A stretch of DNA of 64,000 bases from Coemansia sp. RSA 487 (taxonomy: Eukaryota > Kickxellomycota > Kickxellomycetes > Kickxellales > Kickxellaceae): contig JANBRJ010000011.1 of the NCBI GenBank assembly GCA_027577595.1, positions 209,842 to 273,841 of the forward strand. Reading direction: 5' to 3'. Each line of letters begins with the position of its first letter. The stretch's first letter is position 1. This document shows, in pieces, positions 39,193 to 51,835 of the stretch. The translations under genes were made by a program, and so were the position numbers. Under the pieces are notes generated by a model. That model did no database searches, had not been told where the DNA came from, and saw nothing but the letters and a program-made list of their open reading frames with translations.

Positions 39193-40598
39193 TGGTTCAT
39201 CTCGCAACCACACTAACCCAGAGAATAGATGTCGTAGCATCCATGCTTTTGCTTACAGAAAAGTCTGCTTCTATTTGAAAGGAGCATCATTCTAGTTGTT
39301 TCAAGATATTTGTGTTCATTTTCTTTAATTTTTCTAGTTTAAGAGTACAAAAGGGAAATGCCGAACTTGGTGGCACTTAAGGTGCCTGAGTATATATGAA
39401 GCAACATTTTTCACTATTCCTGCTCTTCCGTTGTGGGACAAATAGTAAAGATTAATCATTGTTATTACTCTTATAAAATTTATTAAAGATGCCAATATCA
39501 AAGTTTTGACAGTTGGTAGAAAAGGGATTGCCAAAGCTAGATAACGGTTTTTTTTAGCGTGCACAGTGGTGAATATAGAGCGCATGAAGAATTGGAAAAA
39601 TAACGAAGGTTATAACCAAATTAACAGATCAAGCACTAAGTCCATTGTGGACGGATGATGGATGCGTGATATGCGAATGCCTGGTGTCTCGGGTACTAGC
39701 ACCGTTTGGCTAATACGTGAATTTTAAATGATCAAAGTGACAGTCCATGGCGAAAGGTGTAAAAGTGAAGGATAGTCTTCCGTTCTGGTCTTCTCCACCT
39801 GGATTGAACTGAAGGGAAGCATTTAACATGAATGGGCGAAAAGAGTCTCAAGTTATCGGGACTCAGATCAGGAAGCCAAGTCACATCAATTAAGCTTATA
39901 AATGGTCTATCCTAGCTTATAAGCTATCAAGCTACCAATAATGAATTTCGCACACAATGCTTTAAAAGAAAAGCATCAGATAATTTCGTTTAAAATACTT
40001 GGATTTTTATTTTTATTTCCAATCAGAATCATCTGGGCTACAACTTGAGCTCTGACTATCTACTAACTAGAGTCGGAAGCCAAATTAAATGTTTAAGAAG
40101 ATTTAGCGCAATGGTGGGAGCGTGAGCTGCCTGCGTTGAAAGTTTATTCTCAGAGAGAATAAAGAGTAGCGGACTAAAAGAGGGAGAGAATGATTGCTAG
40201 CTTTCCCGGCTGTGCCGCTCCACATGGTTTAAACGTAAATCAGGAAGTGTTAGCATCGAGCCAGCACTCCTGAGAGGTGCTACTAGAATGGCTATAAGCC
40301 ACATAAAAGGCGTGAATAATCCGTTTCATGGCTACTAGTCGTCATCGGGCGAACATTGCCTGAGGCGTCAGGATCTTGTTATCCATAGATGCGTCGGCCA
40401 TCTTTTTATATTGTTACATTGGTATAGTTTAAGTCGTGAATCGGAGCACTGCATTAAATAACCTATTAGATCCTGATTCTGTGGCAACATACATAATTCA
40501 CATATCATTTTTGACAACTTTGGATTTGACAACTTCCATGTGTGCTCTCTTGCTTCTTTGCTTTTGTTGTTCCTCTTTATTTAAGTATACTTTTCAAA
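39193..40598. other. Gene-free, possibly decayed region
   Basis: About 1.4 kb between the Trs65-like gene and the F-box-like gene. The part 39600-40400 is less AT-rich and more complex than ordinary spacers. It holds a 50-codon minus-strand open stretch (about 39735-39887) that looks coding-like but matches nothing I know. It may be remnant gene or repeat sequence. A tRNA A-box-like string occurs near 40104 but no cloverleaf forms. Confidence 0.35.
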
Positions 40599-40614
40599 AT
40601 GGTACATATCAACA

Positions 40615-42276
40615 ATGTATGCGATTCAGATCTCTTGTATCCTCCGTCTCGTTTTAAGAGAACCAGCCAAAAACATTGAAGAATGGAGGAAACAACTCCC
40701 TTTACTTCAGGTGTGTCGCCAATGGTATGAAATGCTTCGCAGCTTTGTGTTTTCTCCGGGATTTGTTATCATTGAATATTTGCATGGGTCCAATAGTGCT
40801 AAAGACAATGATACAGAGAGCTGTGTCAGACACCTTAAGGTCAATACAACGAGGTGCGTTTATTATGCCAGCGATGATTTTGTTTGTAGGTCCAACCTTG
40901 GCATAATCACTGGTCGGGATGAGCACAACTGTAACTACGTGACAAATTTGGATGTGTTTATATCCTCAAAACTAGATATTTGTCGGTACAGTCCAGTGTT
41001 GAAGGAGCTTTTAACTCTCGGGGTTGGATATTGGCTAAGTCTGACTTCGTTGAAGCTTACGGCTTTCACGAGAAATAATTATAATCCAAAACTCAATGAA
41101 GGAGAGTTGAAAGAGCTTGCACTAGCCGTTTCGAAACACATCTTTGACTTTAAACGCAATGCACCGAATATTACGCGACTACACTTGGATTGTGGCAATG
41201 ATAAAGCACTCTCATCGGCGTTGCCCATCCTTATCGACGAGTATACTGGTCATTTACAGTATTTACGTTGCTATTTCGCAATTAAACACATTCCGTCATT
41301 ATTCACAGATGCGTTGACACATCTTTTGCTGAATTTACACAAGGCTACTACCCGAATTCCCTATATATACGCAAAGTCACTCCAAAGCTTGGAGCTATAT
41401 CGTATACCCGGCACCTTTTCGTGGTGGAGATTCCATGACCATCTTACTCCTGGGTACATCGAGTTTACAAATATGGAAACCCTCAAGTTGAACTATCGTT
41501 CGCAAACGGACGAGGAGAAAAAGCTTTCGATAAAGTATTCAAAACAGAACAGACCGTACGGATGCCATATGCTTCGCTTTCCAAAGCTTAGCAGATTGTC
41601 TCTCATGGAGTGCCCAGTGGACTGCGATGTGCTGTTTACGGACATGATACCTACACATATAAAACGTTTATATATCTATGGCACTTCCGATTCAATTGCT
41701 AGTGTTAGCAGGCTACAGTTCTCGAAGATCGATGAATTAAGTATTCATGTTCATGACCATACATCCAGCGACGACTTTTACGATGCAGCAGACTACTATT
41801 TCAGAAAGGTTGGAATTGTTAGCAGATGTGAGCTTTATATTAGTTCAGCTCCCAACATTCAACGAGCATCAACTTGGGTAAACCTTACGAGTCTAAATTT
41901 ATCAAATATTGGGCTTGAAGTGCTATTAAGACTTATTCCAAATCTCTACAATCTCAAGATACTCGAAACCAGGTGTATATCTCTAGGCGACGAGACTTTA
42001 TCGATTATAATGCGTGGATTAGAGGAGGAACAACAAGAGAGGATCGATCATTTATATACCGGAATCACAGAGCTCCGTGTTCGTGGCGTTGAACCCAACA
42101 GCCCACGCAATTTCCTGGTTTGTATAAATCACTTACTTGTACGAATGCCAACCATAAACATGTTTCAAACGACTACAGACCAGCGCTCCACAGTTAGCCA
42201 AAGCTTCCTACCAGAAAAGTTCCAAAATATTGTTTTCGATTATGTTTTCGATTATCGTTATTTTTTTAATAACTAG
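40615..42276 (+). CDS. F-box-like protein with leucine-rich-type C-terminal region
   Basis: A 553-residue intracellular protein. The N-terminal segment ILRLVLREPAKNIEEWRKQLPLLQVCRQWYEM resembles the second half of an F-box, the SCF-ligase adaptor motif. The remainder has scattered leucine-rich-like segments (TRLHLDC, SLQSLELYRI, METLKLNY, LSRLSLMECP, LTSLNLSNIGLEVLLRLIPNL), as in F-box/LRR substrate receptors. Codon use is AT-rich compared with neighbours, typical of expanded, fast-evolving families. The frame opens at the ATG at 40615. An overlapping ATG at 40599 in another frame encodes VHINNVCDSDLLY, which looks like the missing first part of the F-box (see findings), so the start may be frameshifted. 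Its stop overlaps the end of the FIG4 pseudogene. Confidence 0.55.
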   Translation: MYAIQISCILRLVLREPAKNIEEWRKQLPLLQVCRQWYEMLRSFVFSPGFVIIEYLHGSNSAKDNDTESCVRHLKVNTTRCVYYASDDFVCRSNLGIITGRDEHNCNYVTNLDVFISSKLDICRYSPVLKELLTLGVGYWLSLTSLKLTAFTRNNYNPKLNEGELKELALAVSKHIFDFKRNAPNITRLHLDCGNDKALSSALPILIDEYTGHLQYLRCYFAIKHIPSLFTDALTHLLLNLHKATTRIPYIYAKSLQSLELYRIPGTFSWWRFHDHLTPGYIEFTNMETLKLNYRSQTDEEKKLSIKYSKQNRPYGCHMLRFPKLSRLSLMECPVDCDVLFTDMIPTHIKRLYIYGTSDSIASVSRLQFSKIDELSIHVHDHTSSDDFYDAADYYFRKVGIVSRCELYISSAPNIQRASTWVNLTSLNLSNIGLEVLLRLIPNLYNLKILETRCISLGDETLSIIMRGLEEEQQERIDHLYTGITELRVRGVEPNSPRNFLVCINHLLVRMPTINMFQTTTDQRSTVSQSFLPEKFQNIVFDYVFDYRYFFNN

Positions 42277-45115
42277 CCACCGAATAATTGGCGCATCTTA
42301 AAGTTCTCGTATATCTTTAGATCTGCGGCGGTTACACGCGGCTCTGGAACCAGTGTACCCTTACTAGAGCCAAGCCCACTAACTGTGGCAATAGAAGATC
42401 GGGAAACATTAAGGTTGTTGAGATCCAAAGACCGACTCCTGTCATGGCACCTTATGCGATTCAAGTTACTGGGGCTGTGGTTCTGCAGAGAGTCAATTAT
42501 GCTTCTACAGCCTAAAAAGCCTTTGCTGCCATCAGGTGGGCAGAAGAGCGGTTACCAAGCGTGTATCTGCTCCCAAACGAGCCCGATGCACCGTTCTGCG
42601 ACCATAATCTCCAAAGAGAGCCGCGTTCGTTGGATGACATGCTTGACCGGTTGCGGGAGTATTGCTGTTGGCTGCCGCTGCTGTCACCGCTGCCGCCGCT
42701 GTTTGGCAGCATTGAATCAAACGATGCAAACAAACGGTTCGAATAGCTACGCGAGGTGGTTGCAAAAAATGGAACTTGGGGCATCTGTGATGCTTTTCTT
42801 CTAGGTACCAGTGTATTCAGTCTCCGCTCTGCGTCGCCGTGAAGCAGGTAACCGGAATCCAAGGCAGTTTTTACCTTGAGCGATCCAGCGACAGCGCTGG
42901 CTTGCCTCTTGCTGCTGATGGGCGAGTTGCCGCCTGGATATACGCTGTTTTGCATCGCCCATCTGGAAAGATGGCCGGATAAAGTACTGTCTTGCTTGTT
43001 CTTCGCATATTCACTGTAAAGCATGTCCGACGATGGCACGATCCACCGCTTCAAATCGTCAAACTGGTGCACGTACCTTTCATACTCATCCAGCTCCGGC
43101 TGGCTGACGCTAGGCTCCTGCAGCGCTGACGTTATGCCATCGGTCGTCCAGCCGCCAATCTTTAATGGCTGGAACACCTGTGGGGTTTCCTCCTTTTCGC
43201 ACGCTCTGTTGTATATCTCTTCTCTAGACACCTACGTTGGATCCAAGTATCCATAAAACTCGTATTTGAGCCTTTTGGGCTTTTGCTGGCCATGCCGGCA
43301 CACTCTAGAACAGGCTGCTCTGCGTTCCCTGGCTCCCCGATCGGAAAACGGGCTCGGCATGTTTTGGATATTGGTACTGGGATGCAGCGACACGGATCTG
43401 TTGAGGGCTCCCATGAACATATTGTCAAATGATGTGTACTCGCGCGGCCGATAGTACTCATTTCAGTAGCTACCGATCTCATTATTCACCGTAACTTTAC
43501 AAGTCACATCAGCATTGCACTCCCCGTCTTTGGGAAAGGTATCACCATAGCCGCTATTGTGCTTACCACTATAGTCGCTAACATGGCCGCTATCCTTCTC
43601 GCTATCCTCAAAATCGCTGCCTAGGGTCGTCCACGATCTTCTAAACACGGGCTTGCCTACTTGGTTTAGCCGGCTTGCTGCCGCCTCTAAACCATCTTCA
43701 TCAATGTCTTGAATACCATCAATACCATCGCTGTTGTCAAAATTCGTGTCAACACCGTCACCTATCAGTTGTTTATCATCGCTTCTGCATTCTGGGAGTA
43801 AGTACTTTTCGACGAAGTGAGTAATCGCTTCCTGCTGCTCCATATCCAGCAGCGAATTCGAATAGTATCTACGCAGGGACTCAACAATATCGCGAGAGTG
43901 GCTACGCCAGTTTGTATTCCACCGATACACTTGCACGGTGTTGACCAGATGAGAGCCGCCGTACTGAAGGGCAATTGTGTTGCCCAGGTCGTGGTACATT
44001 TCCTCGATAATCATCGCAGCGTCGGTGTTAAATGAAAGCAAGGGCTCATTGATCTGACCAAGCTCAAACAGCTGGTGAGCCAATGCGGCCCTGCCAATGA
44101 TGTGCTGCGCAGCATTGGTACGATCCAAACAATCGATGCAGTTGCTATGGACCACACCTGTCTGCCTACGCATCTGTGTGCCTAGAGGATGTGTGTCGCC
44201 AGCGCTGCGTCGTTTGAGGTAGTTTGAGTACAGCTCGCCCCCGTTGTGGAAGAACTCTGCCAGCGTCAGTGTTTCCTCTGCAATGACCTCCAGGATGGCC
44301 AGCAGGCCCTCTTGGCGATTCTTCTCGGCTCTCGATATGTCTTAGGCCAAATAGTGGACCTTTTGCCTCATGGCAAAAACTGATTAAGGTAGTGGAGACC
44401 TTTTGAAAACTCCTTGCCCAGCGCCGATTCGCGCTTGGTACATCCTTCGGTCTTTATCAGATTAAGCACGATGATCGGCATACCATAGCAATGAAACAGG
44501 TTGTCAAATTGCCGTCCAGCCTCCACAAAGTACGGGTCATGTACATTAATATTGATTGGTGATTTCGGAGCAATTCCCGATGTATCCTGCGACCAGAACA
44601 AGGGAATCGATCCACGGTGCTGCACATACACTGTGTAGCTGGGGTTGGAGAACGGGCGTCTGAAGGGCATATTGAACGAGATCACCTCCATCATATTGAC
44701 AGTTTGCTCGGTCTCCACGTTGTTGGTCACGTAGCCAGCATGGTTGCCTCCGTGCTTCAAGTATCGCACACCAGCAAATATACACGAACGGCGGGCAATC
44801 AGCGTTGTGTAGACGTCACGGCCAAATATGGACAGCCTCGACTGGTCAACGTAGCCGTGGATAAGCGCCACTGTCCAGGCAGAAGCAACACCAACGCCCT
44901 GCGTGGCATTGCATATTATCTAGTAGTTTCACATAAACATCGAGTGGTAGTTCCACACGCAGGCTGTCCTTTCGCAGTTGTTGTTGTCTTGCTTTGGACA
45001 AGCACCAGAATGCGATGCTTTGCTCATCTGGACGTTTCTTTGCAGCGTGTACGTGGTGTTGTATGTGTGGCTGTGGTAAAAGTTATTTGTCAAGTCGACA
45101 TTCTTGAAGCGAGAT
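42273..45115 (-). pseudogene. FIG4-like phosphoinositide phosphatase pseudogene, 5'-truncated
   Basis: Remains of a Sac-domain polyphosphoinositide phosphatase of the FIG4 type. From upstream to downstream: SRFKNVDLTNNFYHSHTYN, HGYVDQSRLSIFGRDVY, FAGVRYLKHGGNHAGYV, the CX5R active site SNCIDCLDRTN, and FIG4-like C-terminal segments EFYGYLDP and EEIYNRA. It is broken. In-frame stops lie near 44935 and 44342 and at 43463-43465 and about 43232. Frame changes lie near 44370 and about 42545. The N-terminal ~160 residues expected of the family are absent; a retrotransposon fragment abuts the truncation. At least three stops sit where Trp is expected. The stop codon overlaps that of the convergent F-box-like gene. 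Whether an intact FIG4 exists elsewhere is unknown. Confidence 0.88.
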
Positions 45116-45900
45116 ATGCGCAGCGTACCACATCTTGGCCAGCAGGATGGTGTATGTAAGCATTGCACGCCCCACTTGGAATATGCGACGGTTGCTCCAT
45201 CGCTCAACTGCTGCCTGGATATCATTGTGAATTTTACTTTCCAGCTGGTCCGCTGCTACTCCGTTTATATTAATCAGGATACCAAGATATCAGATGGTCT
45301 TTTTTCCTTGCGGCGAGTTATACAGAATCGTAAATGTTGAGCTGACAATGCGCATGGCCTTGGTCTTGTCATTATTGAGCCTGGTGTTCGATGCACAGCC
45401 ATGCAGATTAACTGCCCTCCTGAAAGCTGCCATGTCAGCTTCAGAGGACGCAACTATTATTATGTCGTCCGCTAAGACCATGGCACAGAAGTTGTGCCCA
45501 GGTAGATGAAGACCATTAAAATGGAAGAGGAAGTAACATAGCAACGGCGACAGCAGACCACCTTGCCTATGGCCCTGGTAGATCTCCACTGGTTCGGTCA
45601 GCCACTGGCTGAACTAGATCCGAGCTGTACTGCCTTGATAGATGTTACGGGCCATGTTTCGGAAGCGGGAGCTCACACCACAGTGATCTAGGCTCCTATC
45701 GAGATAGCCCTAGCGTGATAATTATTAGGCTTGCGAGTTGCCGAGCGACTATTGCAACCATGAATGGTTGTCAGAGCGCATACAATAGCAGTGGTGGCAT
45801 AACCATTTGTTGTCGCAATGGCTTATGTCAATCAAGCTGGGGGCTGAAACCTGTTGTAAGCTGACATGAGCCCATCGATCCCTCCAGGTGTTGGGCCTGG
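45115..45900 (-). mobile_element. Non-LTR (LINE-type) retrotransposon fragment, reverse transcriptase
   Basis: A degenerate stretch coding part of a non-LTR reverse transcriptase on the minus strand. Recognisable pieces: LDRSLDHCGVSSRFRNMA, VEIYQGHRQGGLLSPLLCYF (the QG.RQG..LSP motif), the active-site region AMVLADDIIIVASS (LADD variant of FADD/YADD), then NTRLNNDKTKAM and a downstream AAVERWSNRRIFQVGRAM. In-frame stops (a TAG in ARI*FSQ, a TGA in KKTI*YLGI) show it is dead. No endonuclease domain, poly-A tail or 5' end is visible. It ends against the truncated FIG4 pseudogene, on the same strand. The left edge is approximate. Confidence 0.82.
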
Positions 45901-46027
45901 TTAATCGTCAGCCAATGTTCCCTTTGACTGTCACAGCAGCAGTAAATAGAGCTGGTGCTTGTGTGCTTTTCCGATACTTCTTTACTTTCGACAATTTAAT
46001 TATTCATTGCAAAGAAACTTGGAACCG

Positions 46028-47976
<1,949 letters not shown>

Positions 47977-48651
47977 ATGTTGGCAGGCGCTGGTTTCTTG
48001 ACAGTCATGCTACTCCTTCCAGGTAAGAATACCAAGTGTATTGTGTGTTGGTTTACAATCGTTTTCTAGAAATGCATAAAGTAAAAGGGAAAATCAGTTC
48101 ATTCAAAAAGCAATTGCCATTTCTGTTGTTTTGTAGCTCATGCTGTCACGTATGGAACTTCTGTTGAGCATATTGGCCTCCTGATGGGCATGGCAAATGG
48201 ATGCACAGTTTTGGGGGCTATTTTGGTTCACCATTTTATCAAGGCATATGGACCACTAAATGGAATGTTATTCATCCACATTGTTGCATGCCTCTCGACA
48301 ATATTTCTGTGGTCTTCAGCATCAAACTATAACGAGCTTAGTGTGTTTACAATTGTATTTTGCATGTCCGCTGGGTCTATTGTCCCAATGTATCCGTTGG
48401 GCCAGTTGGAGAAAAAAGACAAAGAGAGTTGGTTGCTTGGCGGAACACAGGTGGTGAAATGGGCAATACTGACAACTGCTGTTGCGATTCCTGTTCTCAA
48501 GGTCTTTTACATTGATTGGGTATCTATGTTTATTACGCAACATTGGATTAAACCTGCTATTTTCCTTGTTACAAGTGGCTACTTGTCCGCCACAGTCGGG
48601 CTATCAGTTTTGCGCTTTTCTTTGTCGCCTCATTTGAAAGCAAGATTGTGA
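47977..48651 (+). CDS. Half-size MFS transporter (monocarboxylate-permease-like C-terminal half)
   Basis: Two exons, 47977-48022 and 48137-48651, with a 114-base intron (GTAAGA donor, TTGTAG acceptor) give 186 residues. The protein resembles the C-terminal six-helix half of a fungal MCT-like MFS carrier: GLLMGMANGCTVLGAILVHH, FIKAYGPLNGMLFIHIVACLS, then AGSIVPMYPLGQL and AVAIPVLKVFY. About six hydrophobic spans are readable. A full carrier has twelve, so this is either a truncated copy or a gene fragment that still has an ATG and a spliceable intron. The first exon encodes a signal-like MLAGAGFLTVMLLLP. Function as a lone half is doubtful. Confidence 0.6.
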
Positions 48652-51600
48652 TTTAGTTTCCTGTCTTGGGTCGACACTTGTTTTTCTTTAGTTTCTTTAA
48701 CCTGGTCTTTCTTATACTTTGTCTCGTCAAGAATAAAACACTCAGTATAATATTTAGTTTGCATTGTAAACTCGTAGCAGATAGTTGTTTATTTTCAAAT
48801 TTCTTTTTTGGCTAAAAAAAAGCCAAAAAGCTATTTCCAACAAAGGTGAACAAGGACACAATCGATGGCTGAGCAAGACACGCAATATTGTTTTAGCATC
48901 TTTAAAGCTCAAAGTTTAGCAAACAACACAGGGTGCGATTATAGGTGGTAGCAACAATAGCAAGGATCCCTTGGTTTTCGGTTTTAACAAATAGCCAAAC
49001 CCTAAAAGCGCTAGGGAAAACGTTTGTGACAATGCTTAAATTATACATATCTAACAGGGCATCATTCATTGCATGTGCTATTATTGTTTATTTCATTCTG
49101 TGGCTGATATGCAATATGTGAAATAAAAGCTGAATGGATTATACGGGTTTTATTTATTCAGTCGCATTTAAACTAAAACGCCGTGTTATTGACAATCAAC
49201 AATAGCAAACAAGGAAAAGAATGGTGTTGCTTTTACTGCACAGCTTTCCACATATTCGGATACCAATTGACTATATCACAAAAATCGAGCTGCAATTGCA
49301 AGTTTGGGTTGGTAAAAGCATGCTTATCCTTCAAAATTGCACATGCACATCAATTGTCTTTCTCCGCATCCCCATAAAAAACAGGTATCCAATTTCCTGT
49401 ACAACGTAGATCATTTACCTATTCATGGCTTTTTTAAATGGCACCACTTTGAGGGTAAGTGTGTTAATCAATATTGTTATTGCTGTGGATTTGTAAGAAT
49501 CCAGCAACAGCCAAGCAATGAAGCAAAGGAGAAGAGAGAAAATGCCAACCAACAACCACAACATATGCATGCATATCTCAAGCTCACCATGCAAAGCATT
49601 CAAAAAACAATGCAAAAGATCATGTAAGCTTCTTCACAAGTCCAATGGTGTGACGGCTGATGATATGCATTATTGATCTTGTTTTCTTTGGAGTGCATGT
49701 TCAGCAATGTAGATATAGCAATGCACGACTGCACAGCCGCTGGTGTCAATAAGTATGCTATTTGCATAATAAGGAAGGTGCCATTCGGCGCCTATTTTTG
49801 GTATGTGGGGTATATGTAAATCATACGGCTTGTTACCAGACAAAAGGGTGCTACTTCCAATGCACGCTTTTTAGATGGGTGTCACTTTCTATGCCATTTG
49901 CAGATAAGGTATGTTTTTTTTAACGGAAAAGGGGTTAATCGTGATAGACTTGCAACCTCTTTTGAACTTTCAATGCCCAATAAACGAGATTATACTATTG
50001 CACAGGATAATGCAGAGTACTTTCGGATGCGCTTGTTTTTTTTGGTATTTGGACAATACAGCCGCATACACATGGATACTGTTTCGATCTACTTTTGCTT
50101 CATCCAAAGATAAACACTATTTGCAACTGGAAAGAAGATGACAGAAACACGTTTGAAAGGCGCAATGATGATGCATAGTTTATTAAAGAACAGCATCTGC
50201 ATTGGATCCGACAGCGGAATTGGCAATTGTCGGCAGGATTGGCGGTCCCACAAAAGCGAATGACGGCAGTGATCTCCAGAACGGAGGGCTAATTTGTGAT
50301 TATTGTGGATGTATGCAGTCGACGATCCGATAAGACACTTTCACCTGCACACACACATATACACAGGGTTGCATCTTGTCCAAGGCTGAGGAGGCAACTC
50401 CGCCAACAAAGAAGCCAATAAGAACATGATAATTAAGGTTGTGAGGACAGACCTGCCATATATGGAAGTGCGTGAAACTTTTTATCTTGGTGTTTGCAGG
50501 TAACACAAAGCGATCCGTCCGGCTTGCTTGCTGATGGATGGATGGTGGATATGGATGCATGTCTGTTTCCGGAGGTAAAAGCGGCGCCGTAAGCAACAAT
50601 GGACGGATGGGGTGGGCTGGAGAAGGGCTACTGGAGGCGGTAGCCAACACCAGCACCCTTTCTCCCCGAACCCACCCCCTTCCAACCTCCAGTTCACTCA
50701 TACAAACTGGACAATAATAAATAGCAGATTGACAACTCGTTAATTTGTTCTGTCCCCTTTTTTTGAGATTGGGAGAAGCAAAAAAAAAACAACAAAGGCC
50801 CTTTTTGTGCACCTGCTGTGGCTGTGCATGGCTGAGCTTACTTTCATCTGCCGCTGTCAACTGCATGTCCAGGATAAAGAATCGGACTGAAAAGAGAGAA
50901 AAAAAACTTGCTTTCTGCGTTTGCTGCATGCCATTTTCCCTATTGTCGGCCCCTTTCGGCTTCGTCCAGCATGTCTGAATAAAATGCTAGTGTTTGAAAA
51001 TCTTCTTTATCACAGAACGCTCTGCTACGAGCGACATATAAGCGTAATTGCGAGCCCGAATAGGTGGGTTTGCAAAATAAAGAAAGAGAAAAGAAAAGGA
51101 AGCAGAAGCACACTTTCCATTTTGTTTTCAACCTTCCTCTGTTGCTCTCCACTGCAGTCCATATAAAAGATGTGCGATGCTGCTTAGTAAAAAAAGATGA
51201 GGAAGATCATTACCAACATTCCTTTTTTTAGCCAACACGTCAATACTTTTCCGCTTACTAGCTTTTTTTTATTCTCTATTTTCTTCCTCAAAGGTACTAT
51301 TCGTTTATGCGTATCTGGTTCTTTTATTGCCTTTAGGACTCTATCGGCAAAGACAGCTTTTCACCCTTGTCGTTTTCTTGTTCCTCTTTGCTTTGGCTGT
51401 TTACTTGCACAATATCCATTTTCAATTATCATTACTCCGCTCTTCTGGCCACTTGCAATATATAATTGCAAAATAAAAAGGTTGCTTGAAGACAAGTTGT
51501 GCATTCTTTCTCCTTTGTCTGTATAATCGCTGTTTTAAAAAACACTCGTTTGGGGAGTGTGGCATTCACATACTTTTCTCCATTGAAGGGTCCGGTGATT

Positions 51601-51835
51601 CCTCCCCCGAGTTCTCTAGAACATTGAGATTCTGCTCGCTGCTGTCAACACTTTTCTCAACCTTAAATACACCTTCCTTTTTTCTCTCTGCACAATCCAT
51701 TCCTGTATTGCCACGCTCATATCATCCCCTACTCATACAGACATCCTTATTTCATTTGCTTCTACCAAATATAGCCCTACATCTGTCTAGCTATCCATTT
51801 CGCCGACTGATATCCACAAACAAAGGAAGCAGGCA
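48652..51835. other. 3.2-kb upstream region of the WOPR gene
   Basis: Long stretch without a supportable gene. The right half (50500-51830) is T-rich and pyrimidine-biased with repeated short low-complexity runs, resembling long 5' leaders of fungal morphogenesis regulators such as WOPR genes. A 209-codon minus-strand open frame at 50300-50929 has unnatural composition and is rejected. Confidence 0.4.

Noticed and set aside
40104-40180. tRNA-like string TAGCGCAATGG with GAGCGTGAGC
   Set aside because: No acceptor or T-arm pairing and no TTCGAAT/C B-box at a workable distance.
50300-50929. 209-codon minus-strand open frame upstream of the WOPR gene
   Set aside because: Product is Ser/Leu/Pro/Cys-rich without domains; the region is low-complexity and lies in the long regulatory spacer.
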